27,108 bases of DNA, from contig CAKRYD010000031.1 in NCBI GenBank assembly GCA_934426255.1, forward strand, positions 1-27,108, given 5' to 3'. Below, one piece after another: positions 1 through 6,672 of the stretch. The notes under the pieces are model-generated. The model was not told where the DNA came from. It saw nothing but the letters and a program-made list of their open reading frames with translations, and made no database searches. The position numbers and the translations under genes are program-made. Source of the stretch: an uncultured Bacteroidaceae bacterium. Its GTDB lineage: Bacteria; Bacteroidota; Bacteroidia; Bacteroidales; Bacteroidaceae. How positions within the stretch are numbered: the stretch's first letter is position 1; each line of letters begins with the position of its first letter.

Positions 1-39
1 AAAGATACAAAATATTTATTGGACTACCAACTTTTTCCT

Positions 40-621
40 TCATAATTTTGTAGCTTTCTTATCCCGAACTGAGGTAACTGCTATACTTTCTATTTCAACA
101 TCAATGGAACTATTTTCCGTCAACTTGGCTTTAAATACGATTTGCGACAATGCATGACGGAAGTTGATATTTACAGGCGTATTATTCTTGGCATCTCTTT
201 TTGCTTCGCCAAAATTAGCGGCGTAAAGCAAATCTTCATCGCCGTCTGTATTATCGTAACTGATTTCTTTCTTTTCATTAGTCATTATTGTGCTATTAGC
301 TACTAGTTGTTTCGGAGCCATCGGACTAATTGCAAAGAAATCCACGTTTGTTTCAGGCCAGAACTTGGTGCCGGTATATGTCCATTTGTCGTCACTCTTG
401 GTAACTTCTGTTCCATCCATGTAGGTCTTGCCGTCCGTGAATGCCCAAACCTTGAACTCTTTGATGGTGTTTGTTGTGGTGGCTTCGGCACGTGTCAGCT
501 TCCCTGCGGTTACGCTGAAGTCGATGGCGTTGCCTTTGTTCAGTTCTGTCGTTTCGTCATTGGAACATCCCGTTGCCAATGCCATGGCCGACAGGGCCAA
601 AAGATACATTTTACATTTCAT
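40..621 (-). CDS. Fimbrillin-family lipoprotein, C-terminally short (possible pseudogene)
   Basis: The protein has 193 residues. It starts with a lipoprotein signal peptide and lipobox LATGC (Cys19), then a Thr-Arg pair at residues 43-44, and a fimbrillin (Mfa-like) N-terminal half with the segment FRHALSQIVFKAK at about residues 154-166. Fimbrillins of this family are usually about 300 residues. This one stops (TGA at 40-42) just after the first beta-rich domain, so the C-terminal domain that supplies the donor strand in type V pili is missing. The last ~60 bases are clearly more AT-rich than the rest. It is third in a minus-strand operon after the DUF3575 and DUF5119 genes, 46 bp behind the latter. 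It could be a truncated or disrupted subunit; a rearrangement outside the left edge cannot be excluded. The start is set by the signal peptide. Confidence 0.75.
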   Translation of the reverse strand: MKCKMYLLALSAMALATGCSNDETTELNKGNAIDFSVTAGKLTRAEATTTNTIKEFKVWAFTDGKTYMDGTEVTKSDDKWTYTGTKFWPETNVDFFAISPMAPKQLVANSTIMTNEKKEISYDNTDGDEDLLYAANFGEAKRDAKNNTPVNINFRHALSQIVFKAKLTENSSIDVEIESIAVTSVRDKKATKL

Positions 622-667
622 AAAATAAGAGTTTAAAAATAATTGGTTTTATGATGGTTATACCATG

Positions 668-1696
668 CTACATAATGATGCTTTCCTCCACTTCCAACCA
701 GTCGTCGACCGAGGGCTGGAATCCGTTTCCGTTGGCAATGGGCTGCGGAAATTCCGGCGCTTCCAGGATGATGTGCACATGCCGCTTGTCGGGTGCATTG
801 TGAATCTGGTCGGTCACGTCGAACGTGTAGTAATATTTCGACCCGTCCGAGAACCATACATACAGCACCATTTTGTGGTGGCGTGTGTTCTTTTCGTTAT
901 GGCCGAAGGTGAGGAAACCTCCCGTGATTTTCGACACTCCGTCAGACGAGGCCTCAAACGGCAGTGTGACGCATTCCGTTCCGAGCTCTTCGCTGCCGAA
1001 GAATATCGACGGAGCCATGCTCGAAAGCGAGCCGCACATCTTGGTGACATACTTCAGGTTCTTTGCGTTGCGCACCTCATAGGTATAGGTACACACCAGT
1101 TCGTGGGGATAGAGAGTGATGACCTGTTCGTCGGTGATGGGCGGCAGTCCTATCCAATTGTCCTTTTCGCTTTCGGGAAAGCACAGGTAGCTGATGCCCG
1201 TATCGGTAATCTCCACATCCAACGCCGTGCATCCCCACATCATGTCGGGGCATATCACCACACGTTCGTCTTCAGTGTCTTTGGCCCTGGGAGCCTGGTT
1301 GGCACGACTTCCGTAGACGCTCTCGAAGATGCTGCCCTCGCGGGTATAGCCTTCGTGGGTATCGAAAGAGTCGGCGCCGCGCACGAGCAGAGCTTCGGTG
1401 TCGTTGTTGTAGCACAGCACGCGGTATTTTCCTTCCTGAATGTCAATCGTGCCGCCCTTTTTGCCCGAAAAGTCGAAACGCCGGGGTTGCGTGTCTTCGC
1501 CCTCAAGCGGATAGAAGAACACACACATGCCTTCGGGAGAAGCCTCGGGAGCGTCGCGCCAGTCGAAGGCCACGCTGATGGTCTTGGTGTGGGGATGGTG
1601 ATAGCACAGTTCCTTGTGCTCGCACGACTGCAACACAAGGCAGATCATCGCGAGCCACAGCGTTGTCCATGCCGTGCATATAGCCGTCTTGTTCAT
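668..1696 (-). CDS. DUF5119-family lipoprotein of a fimbrial locus
   Basis: The protein has 342 residues. I start it at the ATG at 1696, although the frame is open further upstream. From there it begins with a hydrophobic signal and lipobox LQSC followed by EHKELCYHHPHT. The Cys-E-H-K-x-L-C-Y-x-H start, the following FDWRDAPEASPEGM and the later YxVLCYNND stretch are what I recognise as DUF5119, an uncharacterised Bacteroidales family found beside fimbrillins. An AAGGAGG-like ribosome site lies just upstream. The ATG overlaps the stop of the DUF3575 gene by four bases (ATGA), indicating translational coupling. It is probably an outer-membrane-anchored accessory or minor component of the fimbria; its exact role is unknown. 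Confidence 0.8.
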   Translation of the reverse strand: MNKTAICTAWTTLWLAMICLVLQSCEHKELCYHHPHTKTISVAFDWRDAPEASPEGMCVFFYPLEGEDTQPRRFDFSGKKGGTIDIQEGKYRVLCYNNDTEALLVRGADSFDTHEGYTREGSIFESVYGSRANQAPRAKDTEDERVVICPDMMWGCTALDVEITDTGISYLCFPESEKDNWIGLPPITDEQVITLYPHELVCTYTYEVRNAKNLKYVTKMCGSLSSMAPSIFFGSEELGTECVTLPFEASSDGVSKITGGFLTFGHNEKNTRHHKMVLYVWFSDGSKYYYTFDVTDQIHNAPDKRHVHIILEAPEFPQPIANGNGFQPSVDDWLEVEESIIM

Positions 1697-2982
1697 CTGT
1701 TGCCTCCTTTCTTCTTGTTGTAGTTGCCCCGTCCGATGAGCCATACGAGCGACACTTCGGCTTTGGTCGGGCCCACCCAGTGGCGTTGTTTGGTGGATTG
1801 CCACACATAGCAATCGTCCTCGGGCTTGTATTCGTAGTAGGTGCCGCCCCAGTAGCCTGCACCGATGGTAAAGTCGATGTTGAGCCTTCGGGCTATGGGT
1901 AGCGAATATCCGTATTCAATACCCATGGCATAGTTGGCTTTTTCCCAGAGCGTTCCTCCGGGCTTACCGCCCATATATCCGCGTCCGCCCGTCTCGAAAT
2001 CGAAGGTGAACACCTGTCCGTAGATGCCGACGTGGTGACCGGTGAGCGGTTTTTCCTTGGCAGCCTTGCCTAACCATTTGCGCAGGGCCACGTCGCCTCC
2101 GTAGGCGCGCCAGTACCAGTGGTGGCGGTCGGTTTTCCACCAGCCGTACATCCAGTCGGCCACGAGAGACCAGCCTTTGCCAAGGTAGAACTCAACCCCC
2201 ACATTGGGTATCAGCAAAGCGTCATAGAGCATGTTGGTGCGTATATCCATATAGAAAGGCTTTTCGGGACATGTATTTATATATATGGTATCGTGAACCA
2301 TTACAGTGTCCATTCGTGAGGGCACAAGGTTTTCGGTCACGGGCTTCGGCTCGGATTTGGGCTCAGGCTTGGGTATGGCCGGATTCCACACCTTGTTGTA
2401 CCAAAGATAAAGATAGGAGGCACGAAGGTCGGGAAAGTGGTGTTTGTACATATATCTGTAGGGCACGCCTCCACGCAGCTGCTGTATGCGTTTCAAATGA
2501 TCGCCTTTAAAATTGGATTTGCCGCGTACCTCTTCGTAAATGGAGCGCAAGAGTTTCAACGCTTCCTCTCTGAAAGGCACTTTAGGGTCGTTTTCTACCA
2601 AATGTATCAATCCCTTCCAGTCGCGTCCTATAAAGTTGGTTGTCTTCAGCGAGTCAGGCAGAGAGCCATAGCGTGAGAGGTAGTCGAAGAGCACGCCGGC
2701 GCGTTTTTCCGACAGCCAATGATTGAGTTTCACACTGCCTTCGGGTGAAGCACTGCCCACTACAAGCACTTTCTGCAGCCTGTAGACGGAGTCGGCATAG
2801 CTTGTGCGCAAGCTGTCGGCTATACGGTTTAAAGCTTTTTGGTTGTCGCGAAGCTGCGGCACGATGCCTATTCTACCTTGAAGAAAATGTATCTTCACGG
2901 AATCACGTACTCCCTGGGATGTCTGAGCAGTGAGATATCCACAATAGAACAGCAATGCAGCGAATAAAACAGTCTTTTGCAT
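1693..2982 (-). CDS. DUF3575-family protein with OmpA-like N-terminal region
   Basis: The protein has 429 residues. A signal peptide ends around residue 20 (YLTAQ). Residues ~28-195 contain an OmpA-C-like segment (VGSASPEGSVKLNHWLSEKRAGVLFDYL, 75-102), as in peptidoglycan-associated domains. A Pro/Lys/Glu linker (KPEPKSEPKP, 205-214) leads to a C-terminal beta-rich DUF3575 domain (~243-418: MDIRTNMLYDALLIPNVGVEFYLGKGW, then repeated aromatic strands), likely an outer-membrane barrel. DUF3575 proteins recur at the head of Bacteroidales fimbrillin clusters and are inferred to aid surface assembly or anchoring. This is the first gene of the minus-strand operon. Its ATG is only 15 bp from an inverted repeat bounding a putative invertible promoter, so its expression probably depends on the orientation of that segment. 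Confidence 0.85.
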   Translation of the reverse strand: MQKTVLFAALLFYCGYLTAQTSQGVRDSVKIHFLQGRIGIVPQLRDNQKALNRIADSLRTSYADSVYRLQKVLVVGSASPEGSVKLNHWLSEKRAGVLFDYLSRYGSLPDSLKTTNFIGRDWKGLIHLVENDPKVPFREEALKLLRSIYEEVRGKSNFKGDHLKRIQQLRGGVPYRYMYKHHFPDLRASYLYLWYNKVWNPAIPKPEPKSEPKPVTENLVPSRMDTVMVHDTIYINTCPEKPFYMDIRTNMLYDALLIPNVGVEFYLGKGWSLVADWMYGWWKTDRHHWYWRAYGGDVALRKWLGKAAKEKPLTGHHVGIYGQVFTFDFETGGRGYMGGKPGGTLWEKANYAMGIEYGYSLPIARRLNIDFTIGAGYWGGTYYEYKPEDDCYVWQSTKQRHWVGPTKAEVSLVWLIGRGNYNKKKGGNR

Positions 2983-2997
2983 ACGGTGTCGTTTTGC

Positions 2998-3021
2998 CCG
3001 TTTCTTCGTAAGAGACGGATT
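2998..3021 (+). repeat. Inverted repeat, left copy (IRL) of invertible segment
   Basis: This 24-bp sequence is the exact reverse complement of 3172-3195. It reads CCGTTTC-TTCGTAA-GAGACGG plus ATT. The two 7-bp arms are complementary apart from one T/G pair, and flank a 7-bp centre. That is the shape of a tyrosine recombinase core site. It lies 15 bp upstream of the DUF3575 start codon. Confidence 0.9.
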
Positions 3022-3133
3022 ACAGTTAAATTACAATACGCCAACTCTATAAATAATAGCAAGTTGACACTTAACAGCCGATAATTTTAACTCGGTAGGG
3101 AGAAAACATTGCAAATAAAATCTTATTCATTTC

Positions 3134-3164
3134 GTTGTCAATTCAATTCTTTTAATTACTTTTG
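3134..3164 (+). promoter_or_regulatory. Promoter inside the invertible segment
   Basis: GTTG (3134-3137), 19 bp, then TACTTTTG (3157-3164) fits the Bacteroidetes -33/-7 consensus TTTG / TAnnTTTG. Transcription would start around 3169-3171, at the edge of the right inverted repeat, and run antisense into the recombinase gene in the present orientation. Confidence 0.75.
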
Positions 3165-3171
3165 CAACCAA

Positions 3172-3195
3172 AATCCGTCTCTTACGAAGAAACGG
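3172..3195 (-). repeat. Inverted repeat, right copy (IRR) of invertible segment
   Basis: Exact reverse complement of 2998-3021 (24 of 24 bases). It lies 8 bp beyond the stop codon of the tyrosine recombinase gene. Confidence 0.9.
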
Positions 3196-3203
3196 ATGCG
3201 TCT

Positions 3204-4223
3204 TTATTTTCTATTTTCATAAAGGTCTTGAATTATCATTTCATTGGCATTGTCAATAATGGCAGAGTCGATGGAATCGAGATATATTTGTGTGGTAGCG
3301 ATGGAGTCGTGGCCGAGAGCATCCGAGATAACGTTGACTGATATATTCTTAGCCTTAGCGATGGAAGCCCAGGCGTGGCGGCTCACGTAGGTGGTGAGTG
3401 CAACGGGCAGGCGAATCATTGCCGCAACGGCTTTCAGCGATTTGTTGGTGTTGCGCAATGCTGTCTCATATTGTTTGCGCTCATTGTTTCCGGGACTTGT
3501 GATGACAGCAAGCAGATAGGGAGAGGCTTCATCGGAGTGGCGTCGGATGATGTCGTGCATTTGCGGGGTTACCTTTATATATAGCCGCCGGCCCGTCTTG
3601 TGGCGTCGGTAGACGAGTATTCCGTTCTTGATGTCGGTTTTCTTCAGGAAGGCGGCATCGATAAACGACATTCCCCTACAGAGGAAGAGGAAAACAAACA
3701 AGTCGCGGGCCTTTTCAAGGGTGTACATGCGGTGCAGGTCGAGTTCAATGATGCGTCGGATGTGGTCGATGGTCATGGCCCGTTTAACGGTTTTCTCAGT
3801 TCCCGTAAATACAGTTCTGAAGGGCTGTCGGTTCGGAGTCAGCTCTTGTTCCACAGCGCGATTGTAGACAGCACGCAGAATGCGCATATAAAAAGAGGAA
3901 GAGTTAGGAGTGATGCCTGTCGAAACCAGATAGGCCTGATAGTCTTCAACAAGCATCCTGTCGACCATCCGGACGGAAAGGTCATTGCCGTGCCTGAAAA
4001 GCCTGAAGCTGTTGAGCGTGGCAGCATAGTTTTTGGCTGTAGCCATGCGGTTGAACTGTCTGAGCCTTACAATGGTGCCTTCCATGAAGTGGAAAAAGGA
4101 CTTGCCGCATGGTCTTTTCGGGGAAAGGAGATTCCCGTTGTTTTCTCTCTTAGAAAGGTTGCAGGTGACAGGCCGCGAAATGGTGTTAGTACCGCCCGGC
4201 ACCTTGTCAGTAGAATGTTTCAT
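3204..4223 (-). CDS. Tyrosine recombinase / site-specific integrase (probable local invertase)
   Basis: The protein has 339 residues from the ATG at 4223. A longer frame to 4316 is open, but its extra part is basic, low-complexity and runs over the AraC promoter. A SAM-like core-binding domain lies at about residues 45-130 (TIVRLRQFNRMATAKNYAATLN). The catalytic domain has Arg183 (FLCRGMSFIDAAFL), Lys209 (RRHKTGR), Arg282 (YVSRHAWASIAK), His305 (LGHDSIATTQ) and the nucleophile Tyr314 (QIYLD). The first His of the usual HxxR box is Tyr, which I believe is common in Bacteroidales members of this family. It sits right against the inverted repeats upstream of the DUF3575 operon, which suggests it inverts them. 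It could instead be a relic integrase acting elsewhere. Confidence 0.9.
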   Translation of the reverse strand: MKHSTDKVPGGTNTISRPVTCNLSKRENNGNLLSPKRPCGKSFFHFMEGTIVRLRQFNRMATAKNYAATLNSFRLFRHGNDLSVRMVDRMLVEDYQAYLVSTGITPNSSSFYMRILRAVYNRAVEQELTPNRQPFRTVFTGTEKTVKRAMTIDHIRRIIELDLHRMYTLEKARDLFVFLFLCRGMSFIDAAFLKKTDIKNGILVYRRHKTGRRLYIKVTPQMHDIIRRHSDEASPYLLAVITSPGNNERKQYETALRNTNKSLKAVAAMIRLPVALTTYVSRHAWASIAKAKNISVNVISDALGHDSIATTQIYLDSIDSAIIDNANEMIIQDLYENRK

Positions 4224-4291
4224 GCTGATTTTTCTTAATATGTTGATCTTGATTTTTTTGTTTTCGTGGACGTTGTGACGATGTTTTTCAC

Positions 4292-4299
4292 TACTTTTG
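4292..4299 (+). promoter_or_regulatory. -7 box of the AraC-type regulator
   Basis: TACTTTTG matches TAnnTTTG. A GTTG lies at 4272-4275 with a shorter than usual 16-bp spacer. Transcription would start around 4304, giving a leader of about 16 nt. This favours the ATG at 4320 over the in-frame ATG at 4266, which lies upstream of the box. Confidence 0.55.
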
Positions 4300-4319
4300 C
4301 ACGGATCCGCAGACAAAAG

Positions 4320-5495
4320 ATGAATTATTCTTCTATAATAGACGTGCTGTATGCCGATGCATGTCTTCTATTGATGACAACCAGTGTTATATGTGCTATT
4401 GTGCGATGGACGCACATGTGCCGTCCCTACGGTGAAGATGGCGATTATTTCTATCCGGCACGCAAGCAGCTCACCTTCTTTTTTGCGGGTGTGGTCTTGC
4501 AGTTCCCCTATTTTCTTTCGCCGGCCGATGAGGGCGTGTGGTGCTACATCCGCCTTTTAGGCATGGTGTATTATCCCATGGGGCTGTCTCTGCTCTATTC
4601 GCGCTACTTCCACGGCCGCAGGCTGGCGGGACGGAAAAGAAGACTGTTCTTTGGCATTCCCATGCTGGTGCTTGCAGCTCTTTTGCTGCTGCTGTCAACG
4701 GGCAGAGGACCGTGGATTGCGAGCCAATACGGGTGGATGCAATATGCAGTGTGTGCCCTCAGTGTGGCAATGACGTGTCAGCTGGCTCGGGTAATGAAGG
4801 CCATTTACCGCAGCATACGCGAATTTCACCTGCAAAACTATTCGGCCGAAGAAGATTTTCCCTATCGTTTTGCCGAAAAGATGATTTTGCTTCCACTCAT
4901 CTGGATTGTCATGGTGTGGTGCATCTTCGTTACTGGCAGCCGCGAGCTGAAGCTGGTGATTGATGTCGTAATGTCGGCATGGTCGGTCGCAGTCTTGTGC
5001 ATGGTGCTGCATCCCCAACGCTTGGGAAAGCCTGCAAAACAGGAAGAGCAGCTTCAGCTCATCGAAGAAGAAGAACAGCTGCATGCCGACGAGTGCACCA
5101 ATGCTGACCTGTGCAGCACCGAAGCAGCCGATACCATAGAAAACAATGCGCCGTCAACGGCAGCCGATACGGACAATGACGAGGTGGTGCAGGCCGTTTT
5201 GGCCGTCATCCTGCGCAAATACAAGGAGCAGCATCTGTTGAAATCGGATGTCCTTGCCGAGATCGATAAGGGAATGATGGCACCGGCCAGCCGCTTCATG
5301 GCTCGTGTGGGCTACTATAACCTCATCAACATGTTCCGCCTCAGGCATGCACAGCTCTATATCGAGGCCCATCCCTCAACGAAGTTGTCGGAAGTGGCCT
5401 TACAGTCGGGCTTTCTGTCGGCCTCGGCATTCAGCAAAGCCAAAAAGAACATCAAACACATTTATCCTGAATACGTTGCCGGTGTAAAGCTGTAG
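4320..5495 (+). CDS. Seven-transmembrane AraC-type transcriptional regulator
   Basis: The protein has 391 residues. Seven hydrophobic segments lie at about residues 12-30, 50-66, 73-95, 109-127, 141-160, 188-206 and 212-230. An acidic Glu/Asp-rich linker follows (~239-290, including EEEEQLHADE). The C-terminal AraC-type helix-turn-helix region is at ~290-391: FRLRHAQLYIE, then LSEVALQSGFLSASAFSKAKK and a closing YPEYV. Such membrane-tethered regulators are found in Bacteroidales surface loci and would sense a signal in or outside the membrane. The gene is divergent from the recombinase and 169 bp upstream of the four-fimbrillin operon, so it is the obvious candidate regulator of that operon and perhaps of the recombinase. 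The ligand is unknown. The first helix-turn-helix of the pair is weak by eye. Confidence 0.8.
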   Translation: MNYSSIIDVLYADACLLLMTTSVICAIVRWTHMCRPYGEDGDYFYPARKQLTFFFAGVVLQFPYFLSPADEGVWCYIRLLGMVYYPMGLSLLYSRYFHGRRLAGRKRRLFFGIPMLVLAALLLLLSTGRGPWIASQYGWMQYAVCALSVAMTCQLARVMKAIYRSIREFHLQNYSAEEDFPYRFAEKMILLPLIWIVMVWCIFVTGSRELKLVIDVVMSAWSVAVLCMVLHPQRLGKPAKQEEQLQLIEEEEQLHADECTNADLCSTEAADTIENNAPSTAADTDNDEVVQAVLAVILRKYKEQHLLKSDVLAEIDKGMMAPASRFMARVGYYNLINMFRLRHAQLYIEAHPSTKLSEVALQSGFLSASAFSKAKKNIKHIYPEYVAGVKL

Positions 5496-5592
5496 CGGTG
5501 CTATGTGTTAGCGGAAAGTTAAATTCTGTCAACTGTATGCCAAAGGAAATTCATTTTACTGTTTTCAGCCCTTCCTATCGGTGGCAAATGTG

Positions 5593-5600
5593 TAATTTTG
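5593..5600 (+). promoter_or_regulatory. -7 box of the four-fimbrillin operon
   Basis: TAATTTTG matches TAnnTTTG, 64 bp before the first fimbrillin ATG. I see no good TTTG at the expected -33 position. That would fit a promoter needing an activator, such as the neighbouring AraC-type protein (inference). Confidence 0.55.
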
Positions 5601-5664
5601 CAAAGAACATTCAAGCAAATTATACTTCGTCACGAACGAAACAAAACATAAAAATATATCGTCA

Positions 5665-6651
5665 ATGAAAATCTCTAAGACAAAAGCAATGGTCTGTGCA
5701 ACTTTGGTTGCCGCTGTGCTGACCGGGTGTTCCAACGATGAGGACATCGCTATCGGCAACAATTATCCAAAAGACAATGTGGTGCGTGTCATGCCCAGCG
5801 TAGGCGAAGCTCAAACACGTTCCTACACCACGGAAACGTTGAATGAATTCTATCTGGACATCCTCAATCCTGCCAATTCCGATTACAGCTATCAATATTC
5901 GGTATTCGATAAGTACGACGATGAATGGAAGAGTAACAGCACAAAACCTCTGCTTTGGCAGAATGCCACACAACAGGTCACTGTCACGGCCTGCACACAG
6001 CTGAAAGATTACAATTCGGAGAATCCTGAGAACATCTGTAATATGACAGATGCACGGGTCATCATATGGCCTGATCAATATATTAAGTCTTATTATGAAA
6101 TGTCGGATTTCCTTTGGTTCAAGGATGACCAGTTTATTCCAAATATTAAATTGGTGGATGGCAAGCTGCCCATCTCTTTCCAACACGGTTTCAGCCTGCT
6201 CGAAGTAAAAGTGGAGTTCGGCACCGAATACAACATTTCCGAGCTACTGACAGCTTCGCCCATCACGAAACTGGTTGTTCCCGACATGCCTTGCAATGCC
6301 AGCATCGACTTTACGCAGTCTCCCGTCAAGGTGTCTGTGGCCGCCGATGCCGATAGGAAAGCCATTTCGGCCTGGCACGGCACATTCACGGCCGCTGCCG
6401 ACATGAACACGAATGCCATAGACCGTTGGTCGTGCATCCTAATACCTCAGACAATAGCTGCCGGCAGCTTCAAAGTGAACATACTGGCCGGTGATGCTAC
6501 CTATGCCTGGACATCGACAAAAGAGATTACCCTTGAAAGCGGCAAGAAGTATCAGCTGAAGCTGACATTGGGCAAGGATGCCATCATAGTCGGTCAAATG
6601 ACAATGAATGCATGGGAAACTGGCGAAAGCGGTGATCTGGAAACCGAATGA
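5665..6651 (+). CDS. Fimbrillin-family lipoprotein, short form (pair 1)
   Basis: The protein has 328 residues, normal for a Mfa-like fimbrillin. Signal peptide with lipobox LTGC (Cys22), then Thr-Arg at 51-52 (EAQTRSYTT). This could be the proteolytic maturation site by analogy with Porphyromonas type V pilins, which lose the lipidated N-terminus after an Arg. The fold hallmark ISFQHGFSLLEVKVEF is in the middle, and the C-terminal strand YQLKLTLGKDAIIVGQMTMNAW is followed by a short acidic tail ending LETE. First gene of a plus-strand operon; the next gene starts 21 bp downstream. Most likely a structural or minor pilus subunit. Confidence 0.85.
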   Translation: MKISKTKAMVCATLVAAVLTGCSNDEDIAIGNNYPKDNVVRVMPSVGEAQTRSYTTETLNEFYLDILNPANSDYSYQYSVFDKYDDEWKSNSTKPLLWQNATQQVTVTACTQLKDYNSENPENICNMTDARVIIWPDQYIKSYYEMSDFLWFKDDQFIPNIKLVDGKLPISFQHGFSLLEVKVEFGTEYNISELLTASPITKLVVPDMPCNASIDFTQSPVKVSVAADADRKAISAWHGTFTAAADMNTNAIDRWSCILIPQTIAAGSFKVNILAGDATYAWTSTKEITLESGKKYQLKLTLGKDAIIVGQMTMNAWETGESGDLETE

Positions 6652-6672
6652 TAACTCAAACAAGAAGATAAC

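Larger units (their letters stand above)
2998..3195. promoter_or_regulatory. Putative invertible promoter (phase switch), OFF orientation
   Basis: Two perfect 24-bp inverted repeats enclose 150 AT-rich bases (3022-3171). Inside, on the plus strand, is a promoter of the Bacteroidetes primary sigma type: GTTG at 3134-3137, a 19-bp spacer and TACTTTTG at 3157-3164. As drawn it points right, into the 3' end of the recombinase gene and away from the DUF3575 operon. Inversion would move the -7 box to about 3029-3036 on the minus strand, giving a ~40-nt leader to the DUF3575 ATG. A weaker minus-strand candidate (TTTATTTG at 3112-3119) exists, so the present state may not be fully silent. An adjacent tyrosine recombinase supports a local inversion system like those described for Bacteroides surface loci. 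Confidence 0.8.

Noticed and set aside
665..1723. 352-codon plus-strand open frame
   Set aside because: It is antisense to the DUF5119 gene, which has a signal peptide, lipobox and operon context. The antisense product has no recognisable domain.
3000..3200. Plain transcription terminator formed by the inverted repeats
   Set aside because: The arms are 150 bp apart, have no T tract beside them and enclose a promoter next to a recombinase gene, which suits an inversion site much better.
4224..4316. N-terminal extension of the recombinase
   Set aside because: The 31 extra residues are basic and low-complexity, do not fit the family, and run over the divergent AraC promoter. The ATG at 4223 is preferred.
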